From an uncultured Prevotellaceae bacterium (GTDB lineage Bacteria; Bacteroidota; Bacteroidia; Bacteroidales; Muribaculaceae), in contig OMUK01000029.1 of the NCBI GenBank assembly GCA_900314215.1, positions 1 to 37,402 on the forward strand: 37,402 nucleotides of DNA, given 5' to 3'. Positions 23,055-31,776 of the stretch are shown here, piece by piece. The notes beneath the pieces are model-generated. The model searched no databases. It was not told the DNA's origin and was given only the letters and a program-made list of their open reading frames with translations. The translations under genes were made by a program, and so were the position numbers. The number at the start of each line of letters is the position of its first letter. Position 1 is the stretch's first letter.

Positions 23055-25691
23055 CTATTTTTTGTGCTGGTCGGGGGCTTGGTTGGCTTGCCCGCCGCCA
23101 TTGTTGTTGCCATTGTGCCGGTTGTTGCCATTGCCCGGCTGATTTCCTGCATTGTTGTTGCCGTTGCCCTCATTGCCTGGCTCTTGCGGCTCGGTGGCTG
23201 CATTGGGGTCATCGCCCGTGTTCGGCTCGCCCTGGTTGTCGTCGTAGTTGGCGTTGAACTCATCGGGATTGACGAGCGAGTCGTCATATTGTTGCAAGTC
23301 GTCGCCCTCATCTTGATTGTCGGGCTGCGGGTTGCAATTGTAGCTGCTCTCGGGCATGCTTATCGGCACAAACTTGCCCGTGTAGGTGGGACGCAAGCGG
23401 CTGTCGTCGAACACCTTCTCAAAGAAGGCACCGCATATGGGCAAGGCCGTGCGGCCACCCTGGCCCTCGGTCGAGGTGAAGTGGATGCTGCGGTACTCGC
23501 CGCCCACCCACACGCCTGCCACCAGGTTGGGGGAGACGCCCACAAACCAGGCGTCGCTGTGGTTCTGGCTCGTGCCCGTCTTGCCGCCGAAGTCGGTGGA
23601 GTTCATGTAGGAGCCCACGTAGCTCTCAAAGTTGTTGCTCGTGCCGCCGGCATCGGTGATACCAGCCATGAGCATCTGCTGCATGTAGAATGCCGACTGG
23701 GCGCTTATGGCCTGCTCCTCTTGCTGGTGGTCGTGGTAGTCGTAGATGACGGTCTCGTCACCGTTGCTCTCAACGCGCACGATTTTGGTCACAAGCACCG
23801 GGTCGTGCTCCTTGCCATAATTGGCCACGGTACTATAGGCATTGGTGAGTTCAAGCAGGTTCACGTCCATGGCTCCCAGGCACAGCGAGGGTTTGGCCTC
23901 GGTGGCCTTGCTGGGGATAAGGGGCGAGCGTATGCCCATCTTCTCGGCAGTCTCGCGCACGCGGTTCATGCCCACGCGCTGGTCGGTGCCGGTGCGCACG
24001 GCCACCACATTGACACTTTGCACAAAGGCTTGGCGCAGGGTCATGTCCTCACCCGAAAAACGGCCGTTGGCATTGTGCGGAGCATATTGCTCCCACTGGT
24101 TCTTTTGCTCGTTAAATACGTTCATGCTCAAGTAGTCGTCGCGCTCGGTCGAGCAGGGCGTCATGCCAGCCTCCATGGCTGCCGAGTATACAAAGAGCTT
24201 GAATGTGGAGCCCGGCTGGCGCATCGATTCCACCTTGTCGTATTTCCAGGTGGCGTAGTCGATATCGCCCACCCAGGCGCGCACAAATCCCGTGCGCGGC
24301 TCCAGTGCCACCAGGCCGCAGTGCATGAAGTGCAGCATGTGGCGCACCGAGTCGATCGGGCTCATCTCCATCTCTTTGTATCCTGCCACCACCTTGCCGT
24401 TGCGGCCGCGGTCGTACATGAATATCTTCATCTTGTGGGGCGTGGTCATGTAGTGCTGCACCGAGTCGGGATTGTTGGGGAACCGGCTGGCGATTTGCTT
24501 GTAGTAGTCGGTAGTGCGCAGCACCTGCTGCGGGAAGCCTGGTATCGTGTCGCCATTGTTGTCGATCCAGCACGGGTCGCTACCCCAGCGGTGCTCAAAG
24601 CGCTGCTGCACCTCGTACATTTGCTCCATCACAGCCTCCTCGGCGTGCTGCTGCACGCGGCTGTCGATCGAGGTGTAGATCTTCAGGCCATCGGTGTAGA
24701 AGTCTACGTTGTTTTCCTCGCACCACTGCTTCATCTCGTCGGCCACGGCGTTGCGGAAGTAGAGGGCACGACCCTCGTCGATGGTCTCGATGTTGATGTG
24801 CAGCTGCGTGGGCTTGTCCTTGATTTTGTCATATTCGGCCTCGGTGAGGTCGCCATGCTTCACCATGTTTTGCAGCACCACATTGCGGCGCCACTGGCTG
24901 CGCTCGGGGTTGGAGCGCGGGTTGTAGCTCGATGTGGCCTTGAGCAGGCCCACGAGCACGGCGCACTGGTCGAGCGAGAGGCTATCGGGCGTGGTGTCGT
25001 AGTAGGTGCGTGCCGCCGTCTTGATGCCATAGGCGTTGTTGCCAAAGTCGACCGTGTTGGCATACATGGTGATGATATCGTCTTTGTCGTAGAACATCTC
25101 AACCTTGGTGGCGAGTATCCACTCCTTCAACTTGCTGATGAGGATGGAGAAGCCCGGCACGTGGCCCAGCAGACCGCGATTGGTGCTGCGCACCTTAAAC
25201 ATGTTTTTCACCAGCTGCTGGGTGATGGTTGAGGCGCCACGGGCGCGGCGGTGCACCACATAGTCCTTCATGGCGGCCAGCATGCCGGTGTAGTCCACGC
25301 CGTGGTGCGAGTAGAAACGCTCGTCCTCGGTGTCGACAAGGGCCTGGAAGAACTTGGGATTGATCTCGTTGTATTTTACCGGAGTGCGGTTCTCGTCGTA
25401 GTACTTGCTCAGCAGCACGCCATCGGAGCTATACACATAGCTCGCATTGTTGGTCTTGGGGTGCATGATCTCGCTCATCGATGGCGACTTGCCAAAGAGC
25501 CACAAGAAATTCATGTCGACTGCACCTAGTAGCAAAAAGGTGCCAACGACCAGCGTGCAAAATCCCGAAAATGCTTTGACATACCATGGGCGGCCCACGT
25601 AGATGCTCTTGTACCATTGCCAGAAGTTGTAGTTCCAGCGGCACAAGTTATTCCACAGGCGGCTCCAAAAACCGCTTCTAAACTTTACCAT
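23055..25691 (-). CDS. Bifunctional penicillin-binding protein 1A (class A PBP)
   Basis: 878 aa. It polymerises and cross-links peptidoglycan at the inner membrane. A short cytosolic N-terminus is followed by one membrane helix (about 38-60). The GT51 glycosyltransferase domain shows TEDERFYSHHG (catalytic Glu122) and GASTITQQLVKN. The transpeptidase domain has the active Ser in PGSTFK (Ser495-Lys498), an SVN motif and KTGTSQN (from Lys704). The last 80 residues are low-complexity, first Asp/Glu-rich and then Asn/Gly-rich, ending in KK. Length and order are normal for Bacteroidales PBP1A. Confidence 0.96.
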   Translation of the reverse strand: MVKFRSGFWSRLWNNLCRWNYNFWQWYKSIYVGRPWYVKAFSGFCTLVVGTFLLLGAVDMNFLWLFGKSPSMSEIMHPKTNNASYVYSSDGVLLSKYYDENRTPVKYNEINPKFFQALVDTEDERFYSHHGVDYTGMLAAMKDYVVHRRARGASTITQQLVKNMFKVRSTNRGLLGHVPGFSILISKLKEWILATKVEMFYDKDDIITMYANTVDFGNNAYGIKTAARTYYDTTPDSLSLDQCAVLVGLLKATSSYNPRSNPERSQWRRNVVLQNMVKHGDLTEAEYDKIKDKPTQLHINIETIDEGRALYFRNAVADEMKQWCEENNVDFYTDGLKIYTSIDSRVQQHAEEAVMEQMYEVQQRFEHRWGSDPCWIDNNGDTIPGFPQQVLRTTDYYKQIASRFPNNPDSVQHYMTTPHKMKIFMYDRGRNGKVVAGYKEMEMSPIDSVRHMLHFMHCGLVALEPRTGFVRAWVGDIDYATWKYDKVESMRQPGSTFKLFVYSAAMEAGMTPCSTERDDYLSMNVFNEQKNQWEQYAPHNANGRFSGEDMTLRQAFVQSVNVVAVRTGTDQRVGMNRVRETAEKMGIRSPLIPSKATEAKPSLCLGAMDVNLLELTNAYSTVANYGKEHDPVLVTKIVRVESNGDETVIYDYHDHQQEEQAISAQSAFYMQQMLMAGITDAGGTSNNFESYVGSYMNSTDFGGKTGTSQNHSDAWFVGVSPNLVAGVWVGGEYRSIHFTSTEGQGGRTALPICGAFFEKVFDDSRLRPTYTGKFVPISMPESSYNCNPQPDNQDEGDDLQQYDDSLVNPDEFNANYDDNQGEPNTGDDPNAATEPQEPGNEGNGNNNAGNQPGNGNNRHNGNNNGGGQANQAPDQHKK

Positions 25692-25717
25692 AACAAGGCA
25701 AATTAAATAAATCTTTG

Positions 25718-25725
25718 CAAAGATA
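25718..25725 (-). promoter_or_regulatory. -7 element of the PBP1A gene
   Basis: TATCTTTG (25725-25718) on the minus strand, inside the palindromic ATCTTTGCAAAGAT. No clear -33 box. Leader about 20 nt. Confidence 0.5.
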
Positions 25726-25903
25726 GTGCAAAACGATTTACCCCCTATTTATTTTTGTAATAAATGTTCTTAAACGACCCAAAATTTTACGCCATCATGG
25801 GCCTTTCATGCCGTTTCTCCCACCGCAACCACACCACCATAACGCCCCGCTTGCCCAAAATCGGGCACGGGAGTTTGGCAGCATGAGATAAGATTTTTTG
25901 TAA

Positions 25904-26169
25904 ATGCTACTGCCGATCTACAACAGGCTCGGCCTTCCCGAGACATGCCGCTCCATCGCGTCGGATAAAAGAGCCAAATACGACCTGAGCATGGTCCAGA
26001 AGCAGCTCATAGACGCCAACCCAGAGCAATACAGGCCATCCACACGCTGATATCAGCCCTGCGCAGGCTCAAGTTTTGGAATGGTGAAGAACCAGGGCAA
26101 CCGCATTGGCCACGTGCAGGGATGCGTGTTTTTAGGTTTTTTAGGGTTGTCGTTATCTACGCGGGGTAA
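25904..26169 (+). pseudogene. Decayed gene fragment, frameshifted
   Basis: Two adjacent frames look protein-like and join: an ATG at 25904 opens a frame containing DKRAKYDLSMVQKQLIDANP and ends at 26050. From 26035 the +1 frame continues AIHTLISALRRLKFWNGEE to a stop at 26167-26169. One inserted base would fuse them. Stops precede the first ATG directly. I do not recognise the family. Its 3' part overlaps dispersed repeat copy C. The gene-free stretch 25692-26236 otherwise holds only the PBP1A -7 box and a terminator. Confidence 0.4.
26092..26154 (-). repeat. Dispersed repeat, copy C
   Basis: On the minus strand AACGACAACCCTAAAAAAC (26154 downward), then CTAAAAAC and CTGCACGTGGCCAATGCGG. It matches copy A in both blocks and copy B in the first. 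As with copy B it lies just beyond the shared-type terminator of a surface-protein gene. Confidence 0.6.
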
Positions 26170-26208
26170 TAAAAATGGCAGCCGGGGCTTGGGGCCGGGG
26201 CTGCCATT
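26167..26208 (-). terminator. Terminator of surface paralog 2, same type as 5622-5662
   Basis: The stem AATGGCAGCC/GGCTGCCATT (26174-26183 with 26199-26208), read on the minus strand, is followed by TTTATTA. Arms and flanking CCCCGG are nearly identical to the terminator after the gene ending at 5586. Confidence 0.85.
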
Positions 26209-26236
26209 GTGAGGATTGCCGTGGAAACGGCTATTT

Positions 26237-27676
26237 TTACTTCAGGATCTTGCGGGCGCTGGTGGTGCCGTCGGTGTAGGTGGTCACAGCCACGTTGAGG
26301 CCGGCGTAGGGAGTGGCGCTCTCCTGGCCTTGCAGGTTGTAGTAGCGCACGCTGCTCACTTGCTTGGCGTCGGCAACGCCGTCGACTGTGGAGGCAGTGC
26401 CAATGCTGATGGTGATGTCGACCACCACATCGTTGGCCTTGCCAGCATAATCCTGGGTGAAGGTCTCATCGCGGTTCACCGTTTGGTTGACGGTCTCGGC
26501 CTCGGTGAAGCTCAGCGGGTTCACCTCGTAGTAGCCATAGTTGTTGCTGGCCACCGAGAGTTGATAGGTGTGAGCGGGATTCAGAGCCGAGAACGAGAAG
26601 GTGCCGTCGGCATTGATCTCGGCTGCGTGGCTGCTGTTGAGGGCCGTCTTGCCATCGGGGATAATGTAGGTGTGGGTGGTACGGTCGAGCAGACGCACGA
26701 TGGGCAGACCGTTGGGCTGGTAAGTGCTGTCGGGGTCATAGTCGGTGGTTTGCTTGATGCCGTCGCGCTTCAGGGTCACAGTGCCCTTGATATCGTTGGT
26801 GAAATAAGTCACGCCGAAAGCAGGCAGGGCGGCCTTCATCTCCATGGGCACGTCGACGCCGGCAAAGTCGGCTGCATTCACGTTGTAGAATTCGCTGGGT
26901 GGCACAACCACGGGGCTCACGTCGGCCGTCTTGGCACCGCTAGCCGAGTAGGCAGCGCCCTGGGCACGCAGCACAACGGGCTTGGCAAGCGACGAAGCCA
27001 CGGTGTTGTAGCTGAACTCCATGTCGGTAGCGTTCTGCAGGTTGGCCGACACGCGCAGATTGTTCTTGCCCGTGAAAGTGAAAGGAGTGGAGAAGTTGCT
27101 CTGATAGAAGTCCTCGGCAGCTCCGCTCTGGGTGAAGTTGCAGGCTTGGCCCACACGAGAGCCATCGGCAGCCTGGGTGTAGCTGCTCACATAGGCATCA
27201 GCGTTGAGTGAGTCGAGGGCTACCTGATAGGCAGCGCGCTGGTCGGCAGTGCTCAGCGAGTCGCCGGCGAAGTCCTGAATATAGGTGAGGGCATTGAATG
27301 CGGTTCCGTTGCACACGCTGTCGTTGCTGGTGAGCTGGCCGGTGACAAACACATTCTTCACTTGAGCGTAGGCAGGCAGGGCCTCAACGGCGGTGCCAGC
27401 CACACCATTGCGGGTGATGTAGCCCTTAAGGTCGGCTGGTGTCACCACACAGTCGATCAAGAGGTTGGGCAGGCTCACATACTTAGTGCTGCCCGAGAAA
27501 CGGGTGTAGACCTGCTGATTGCCAGTGGCTGCCGTGCGCAGCACGTTGCTCTCCTGGGTGGTAGTCCACGACACCTGCGACGATCCTGTGCCAGGACCTT
27601 CATAGATAGTTTTCTGTGCATTGGCGCCCAGCGTCATGCACGCAGCGATAGCTGCCAAGAGTAAAATCTTTTTCAT
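26237..27676 (-). CDS. Secreted surface protein with sorting-like tail, paralog 2
   Basis: 479 aa with a signal peptide (MKKILLLAAI..., cleavage after about GANAQ). It is clearly related to the 524-aa product at 17302-18876: both share the first 8 residues, GKNN(L/V)R, YFTNDIKG(T/K)VTL, QPNG(L/R)P(I/L)VRLLD, ALNS, the INADGTFSFSALNPAHTY block, NYGYYEVNPLSF, and the tail VRYYNLQGQ...TTYTDGTTSARKILK. The N-terminal 250 residues have diverged. The tail and terminator also match those of the gene ending at 5586. No enzymatic motif is seen. A structural or adhesive surface role is the simplest reading. Confidence 0.85.
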   Translation of the reverse strand: MKKILLLAAIAACMTLGANAQKTIYEGPGTGSSQVSWTTTQESNVLRTAATGNQQVYTRFSGSTKYVSLPNLLIDCVVTPADLKGYITRNGVAGTAVEALPAYAQVKNVFVTGQLTSNDSVCNGTAFNALTYIQDFAGDSLSTADQRAAYQVALDSLNADAYVSSYTQAADGSRVGQACNFTQSGAAEDFYQSNFSTPFTFTGKNNLRVSANLQNATDMEFSYNTVASSLAKPVVLRAQGAAYSASGAKTADVSPVVVPPSEFYNVNAADFAGVDVPMEMKAALPAFGVTYFTNDIKGTVTLKRDGIKQTTDYDPDSTYQPNGLPIVRLLDRTTHTYIIPDGKTALNSSHAAEINADGTFSFSALNPAHTYQLSVASNNYGYYEVNPLSFTEAETVNQTVNRDETFTQDYAGKANDVVVDITISIGTASTVDGVADAKQVSSVRYYNLQGQESATPYAGLNVAVTTYTDGTTSARKILK

Positions 27677-27766
27677 GAGACTAATGTTTTATACCTTAAT
27701 GATTAACTTCTAAATTTCACCAAAAATGAGTAAATATACTCAGTCACTTACATTTACAAATCGCCG

Positions 27767-27797
27767 CGAAATTAGACATTTTTTCTCGAACGGCAAA
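27767..27797 (-). promoter_or_regulatory. Promoter of surface paralog 2
   Basis: TTTG (27797-27794), a 19-nt spacer and TAATTTCG (27774-27767), one mismatch in the -7 box. Leader about 85 nt, containing a perfect TGAGTA/TACTCA hairpin. Confidence 0.6.
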
Positions 27798-27860
27798 TTG
27801 ATTGGTCGTTTCAAACTGGTTATTCGTCGATTTTTACAATTTTTAAGTTAATTCTGGCGC

Positions 27861-27909
27861 AAAAAGCAGCGGTGGCGGCACGGGGGAAATCACCCCATGC
27901 CACCACCGC
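27861..27909 (-). terminator. Terminator of the M6 protease gene
   Basis: A long hairpin (27869-27909) with GCGGT/ACCGC, GGCA/TGCC and GGGG/CCCC segments; on the minus strand it leads into TGCTTTTTGC. Confidence 0.8.
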
Positions 27910-27935
27910 AGTATTGTGGTGCTAAGAGATATGCG

Positions 27936-30900
27936 CTACTTGTTGCCCGCGAGGATGATGTTGACCAGCGCAGTCACGTCGGTCACATTCACCACGCCGT
28001 CGGCATTGAGGTCGCACACGCTGGTCGGGTAGCTGGCCTGACCCAGAATCACATTGACGAGCGAGGTGGCGTCGGTCACATTCACCACGCCATCGCCATT
28101 GATGTCGCCCTTGAGCTGCGAGCCGCCCTGCACCGTGACGGTGAATTGCACGGCGGGGCTCACAAATGGCACGCCGTCGCCCACCGGGTAGAGCACGCCG
28201 TCGCCCACGAGCAAGGTATAGGTGCCCGACTGCTGGCCTGCCACAAGGTTAAACACGACGAGGTCGCCTGCATTGCCCGTGAAGGCAATCGAGGCCGAGT
28301 CGCTGCGGGTGTCGATCGCCCAGGTGGTGGAATTGACGGCGCTGGCCGTCACCGATTGGCCAGCAGCAAATCGCGAGCTGCCCGTGACCACGGCATTGCC
28401 GGCAGTGTCGACAGCCAGGGTGAGGCCTGCAGGCAGGGTCAGGCGCATGTGGGCGCGCGAGATGCTGTCGACATTGGTCATAGCCACTGCCACAGGCAGT
28501 GTGGCGCCGGCCTGGCACACATAGGATGCAGAAGAGGGCGCAAGATAATTGGTGGCAGCTGCCGTGACGGTGAACCAGCAGGAGTCGGCCAGGTTGGAGC
28601 CGTCGGTGGTGGCCACTTTCACATAGGCACTACCAGTGGCCACTGCGGTCACCAAGCCCGCGGTGTCGACCTTGACCACAGCAGGATCGCTGGTGGTCCA
28701 GGTGAGCGAGCGGTTGGTGGCATTGGTGGGGCGCACGGTGGCTTGCAGCTGGGTGGTGACGCCTTGCGGTATCATGAGCGCATCGTGGTTGAGGGCAAGG
28801 CTGGTGACAAGACGCACCACATTCACCTTGCACGAGGCGGTGAGATTGCTGCCGTCGGTGGTGGTGGCGGTGATGGTGGTGGTGCCCACGGCTACACCCT
28901 TCACGGTGCCCGATGCCACGTTGGCAACGCCGGTAGCGCTACTGGTCCAGGTCATCACCTGGTTGTTGGCGTCGGCAGGGCGCACCACGGGTTTGAGGGC
29001 GAGCGACTCGCCCACATTCACGGTGTAGACGCTGTCGGCAAAGGCCACACTCTCAATCGTCTTGAGCGGTGAGGGATTGGTACCCTTCTCGCCATAGTAG
29101 ATGGTGAAGTCGTCGATATACACAGCCGAGGTGCGGCTGCCCGACGAGAGCACGATGCGGTATTTCACGCCAGTGTCTTGCGAGGTGTTGACCGACCAGT
29201 AGAGGTCTTCGGTGGTCTTGGCAGGCACTTCGGCCGAGTTGGCGCCCGAGCCAGTCTTGGCAACCGTCCATTGCGCACCGCCGTCGGTCGAGGTGTAGAG
29301 GGTGAACTTGCAGGCCGAGTTGAGCGGATTGAAGACACGCAGCGACACCTCATAGGCGTCGTAATAGGTGGGACTGCTCACGATGGCAGCCGGCAACTTC
29401 ATGGCCACCGAGTGGCTGCCGTTGGCCTTATCAGAGCCTGGAGCCGAGACGTTGCTCTTGGTAAACGACCAGTAGGCCATCTTGCCCAGCACATTGCTGG
29501 CGCTGGTGCTCGTGGTGGTGGCCATCGACTCAAAGTCCTCGACATCGCTCTGGAGCGAATCCACGTCGGTGACGTTGAAGCTTATCACGCCGCCATCCTC
29601 CTTGATGCCCGAGAGGATGAGCTGGCTGGCGTTGCCGGCCCAGTCGGTGAGGTTGGCGGTGGTGGTATTGGTGAGCATGGTAGCGCCCGAGGTTCCGGGA
29701 AATGGGTCGCTGCCGTTGGCATCGCCAGTATTGCCGCCTGCGCGCAGCACCAGGTAGTAGTTGTGAGTGGGGTCGCAATTGATGGTGTTGCGGCTCCACA
29801 CGCTGGTGTTGGTCGAGTCGATGTGAGTCACCAGCATGCCATGGCCCGGCAAGGTCACATCCCAGCCGGTGCGCTGGCGGTTGTCGAGCATGAAATATTC
29901 ATTTTGAGTCTTGCTCTTGAGGATATAGGCCTCGTTGTTGTCCTGAATGCCGCGCAGCGTGTACTTGCCCGACGCGGTGATGACCCGCGGGGTGAGGAAA
30001 CCCAGGGCGTAGCGCTCCCATGCGGTATAGCCCACCGGACGGCGGCCATAGTCGTTGTAGCTGCCGCCCGACATGACGCTCCAGCCGCCGGGATCCTGGC
30101 TCTGGCCGCCAGTACCCGAGTAGTCGGTGTCGTAGAGGTCGGGCAAGCCCAGCACGTGGCCAAACTCGTGGCAGAAGGTGCCGATGCCGTCGGGGATGGT
30201 GTAGCCGCGGTTTTGCAGGCCGTAGAGCTCGACGGTGCAGGCAAAGAGGCCCATCTTCACGCCGTCGTGGGTGATGCCATAGTAGCGGAAGTTGCTCTTA
30301 TAGGGCCACAGCAGGTTGCTGGGGTTGCCGCTATAGTTGGAGCCATTGCCGGCCACCACAAAGAAGACCATGTCGACGTAGCCGTCGCCGTCGTTGTCAT
30401 ACTTGCTGAAGTCGACCTCATCGTCGACCAGGTCCATGGCCGAGCGGAACACATTGGTGGAATTGTTGCGGCCTGCCGAGCAACCATAGTTCACGGTCAC
30501 AGGGCCCACCACGTCGAACTGGGGGTCAAACTTGCCGTTGCTGTTCTTGTTGAAGTAGTCGCGCACGCTGCCCAGAAACATGCTGCCATAGCTGTTGGCC
30601 GAGCCGTCCTCGTTGGTGTAGCCTGTGTAGTTCTTCTCGTTGTACATGCGCTGATAGAAGCTCTGGGCATCGCTGCGGGAGAACTTGCAGTCGGTGTAGT
30701 TGACCAGGATGATGAGGCCGTGGAACTTGGAGAAGTCCATGCTGGGCGTCTTCTTGGCGTCGCCGTCGCGCTTCACTCGCTGGGCACGGCCTTGCGAGAA
30801 GGAGGTCTCGTCGATGGCAAACTTGCCGACCGAGCTCAGGAAGGCCGTCTCGGCGGCATCGCGCCGGGCGGCATCGTGGGCCACCTGCGTGCTGGCCTTG

Positions 30901-31148
30901 AGGATGCCGGCGTCCTTGAGGGCGTAAACGTAGTAGCCGGCGTCGTTCTGCACAACGGTGTAGCCGTCGGCCGTGGTGTTGAAACTGTAGTACTCATCGC
31001 CTTGCAGCATGAGCGTGAGCGTGCTGCCATCGGGCTGGGTCACCGTGGCAGGCATGGGGCATGCCGGCACAGCGTGCACCTGGGTGATTGCAAGCAGGGC
31101 AACCGCCAGCGCCAGCAGCTGACTTTTGAACAATAGAATTTTCTTCAT
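27936..31148 (-). CDS. Secreted M6-family metalloprotease with Big_2, cohesin-like and dockerin modules
   Basis: 1070 aa from the Met at 31148 (MKKILLFKSQ..., signal peptide ending near QVHA); the frame extends upstream but without a signal-like start. The M6 (immune inhibitor A-like) peptidase domain has zinc motif HEFGHVLGLPD (residues 327-337), the Asp-rich NDGDGYVD stretch before it, and GGWSVMSGG after. A beta-sandwich (about 560-730) precedes two Big_2 repeats (about 735-900) with WTSS/WTTS and DGSN..A.C motifs. Next comes a cohesin-like segment (about 900-1010), then two dockerin repeats (GDINGDGVVNVTD and CDLNADGVVNVTD) at the C-terminus. Probably surface-displayed or in a protein complex, degrading host or dietary protein. 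Confidence 0.9.
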   Translation of the reverse strand: MKKILLFKSQLLALAVALLAITQVHAVPACPMPATVTQPDGSTLTLMLQGDEYYSFNTTADGYTVVQNDAGYYVYALKDAGILKASTQVAHDAARRDAAETAFLSSVGKFAIDETSFSQGRAQRVKRDGDAKKTPSMDFSKFHGLIILVNYTDCKFSRSDAQSFYQRMYNEKNYTGYTNEDGSANSYGSMFLGSVRDYFNKNSNGKFDPQFDVVGPVTVNYGCSAGRNNSTNVFRSAMDLVDDEVDFSKYDNDGDGYVDMVFFVVAGNGSNYSGNPSNLLWPYKSNFRYYGITHDGVKMGLFACTVELYGLQNRGYTIPDGIGTFCHEFGHVLGLPDLYDTDYSGTGGQSQDPGGWSVMSGGSYNDYGRRPVGYTAWERYALGFLTPRVITASGKYTLRGIQDNNEAYILKSKTQNEYFMLDNRQRTGWDVTLPGHGMLVTHIDSTNTSVWSRNTINCDPTHNYYLVLRAGGNTGDANGSDPFPGTSGATMLTNTTTANLTDWAGNASQLILSGIKEDGGVISFNVTDVDSLQSDVEDFESMATTTSTSASNVLGKMAYWSFTKSNVSAPGSDKANGSHSVAMKLPAAIVSSPTYYDAYEVSLRVFNPLNSACKFTLYTSTDGGAQWTVAKTGSGANSAEVPAKTTEDLYWSVNTSQDTGVKYRIVLSSGSRTSAVYIDDFTIYYGEKGTNPSPLKTIESVAFADSVYTVNVGESLALKPVVRPADANNQVMTWTSSATGVANVASGTVKGVAVGTTTITATTTDGSNLTASCKVNVVRLVTSLALNHDALMIPQGVTTQLQATVRPTNATNRSLTWTTSDPAVVKVDTAGLVTAVATGSAYVKVATTDGSNLADSCWFTVTAAATNYLAPSSASYVCQAGATLPVAVAMTNVDSISRAHMRLTLPAGLTLAVDTAGNAVVTGSSRFAAGQSVTASAVNSTTWAIDTRSDSASIAFTGNAGDLVVFNLVAGQQSGTYTLLVGDGVLYPVGDGVPFVSPAVQFTVTVQGGSQLKGDINGDGVVNVTDATSLVNVILGQASYPTSVCDLNADGVVNVTDVTALVNIILAGNK

Positions 31149-31190
31149 TAGCTGAAAAATATGTGTCTTATTGAATATGAACTGGGAAAA

Positions 31191-31251
31191 GCACAAAATG
31201 CCATGTGGCCTGCTGGGTGCTGCGGTCACATCCATAGAGCCACATGGCATT
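31191..31251 (-). terminator. Terminator of the pdxJ-tonB-maoC unit
   Basis: A perfect 13-bp stem AATGCCATGTGGC/GCCACATGGCATT (31197-31209 and 31239-31251) with a 29-nt loop, then TTGTGC on the minus strand. It overlaps the region where a promoter for the M6 gene is expected. Confidence 0.65.
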
Positions 31252-31265
31252 GCTCGGCGCCTGCT

Positions 31266-31733
31266 CTACTTCTTGAAGTAGTAGAGAAATGAGGCTATGC
31301 CCTTGAGGGCGGGCTTGCGCTGCCCCTCGATCTCGATCACAAAGTCGATCTCGGTCTTGGCGATGCCGCGCAGGTTCTCGATATTGTGCAACTTGGCCAC
31401 CAGGCGCACACGGCTGCCCGTGACCACTGCCTGGCCAAAGCGCATCTTGTCCATGCCGTAGTTCACAAGCATGTCGATGTTGTTGACTTGAATGATTTGC
31501 TCCCACATGTGTGGCAGCAGCGAGAGCGTGAGATAGCCGTGGGCGATGGTGCTCTTGTAGGGGCTCTCGGCACGGGCGCGCTCCACGTCGACGTGTATCC
31601 ACTGGTGGTCGAGGGTGGCGTCGGCAAACTTATTGATACGGTCTTGGTCGACGGTGAGCCACTCGCTCTTGCCCAGTTCCTTGCCTTGGTAGGCGGCAAA
31701 CTCGTCGAACGAGTTGATGACTAATTTTTCCAT
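31266..31733 (-). CDS. MaoC-like (R)-hydratase family protein
   Basis: 155 aa, a single hot-dog-fold MaoC dehydratase. The hydratase-2 signature is seen as TLDHQWIHVDVERARAE (catalytic Asp42 and His47) followed by AHGYLTLSLLP. Such enzymes hydrate (R)-specific enoyl-CoA or related thioesters in the cytosol; the exact substrate is unknown. It follows tonB by 43 nt and is probably the last gene of that transcript, although it has no obvious functional link to TonB. Confidence 0.92.
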   Translation of the reverse strand: MEKLVINSFDEFAAYQGKELGKSEWLTVDQDRINKFADATLDHQWIHVDVERARAESPYKSTIAHGYLTLSLLPHMWEQIIQVNNIDMLVNYGMDKMRFGQAVVTGSRVRLVAKLHNIENLRGIAKTEIDFVIEIEGQRKPALKGIASFLYYFKK

Positions 31734-31776
31734 TTATTATATAGGTGATATTTTTCTGAATGATCGCAATGGATTT

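Noticed and set aside
25692-25903. Intact transposase or IS end near the gene remnant
   Set aside because: No transposase motif, no matching terminal inverted repeats and no target duplication can be seen.
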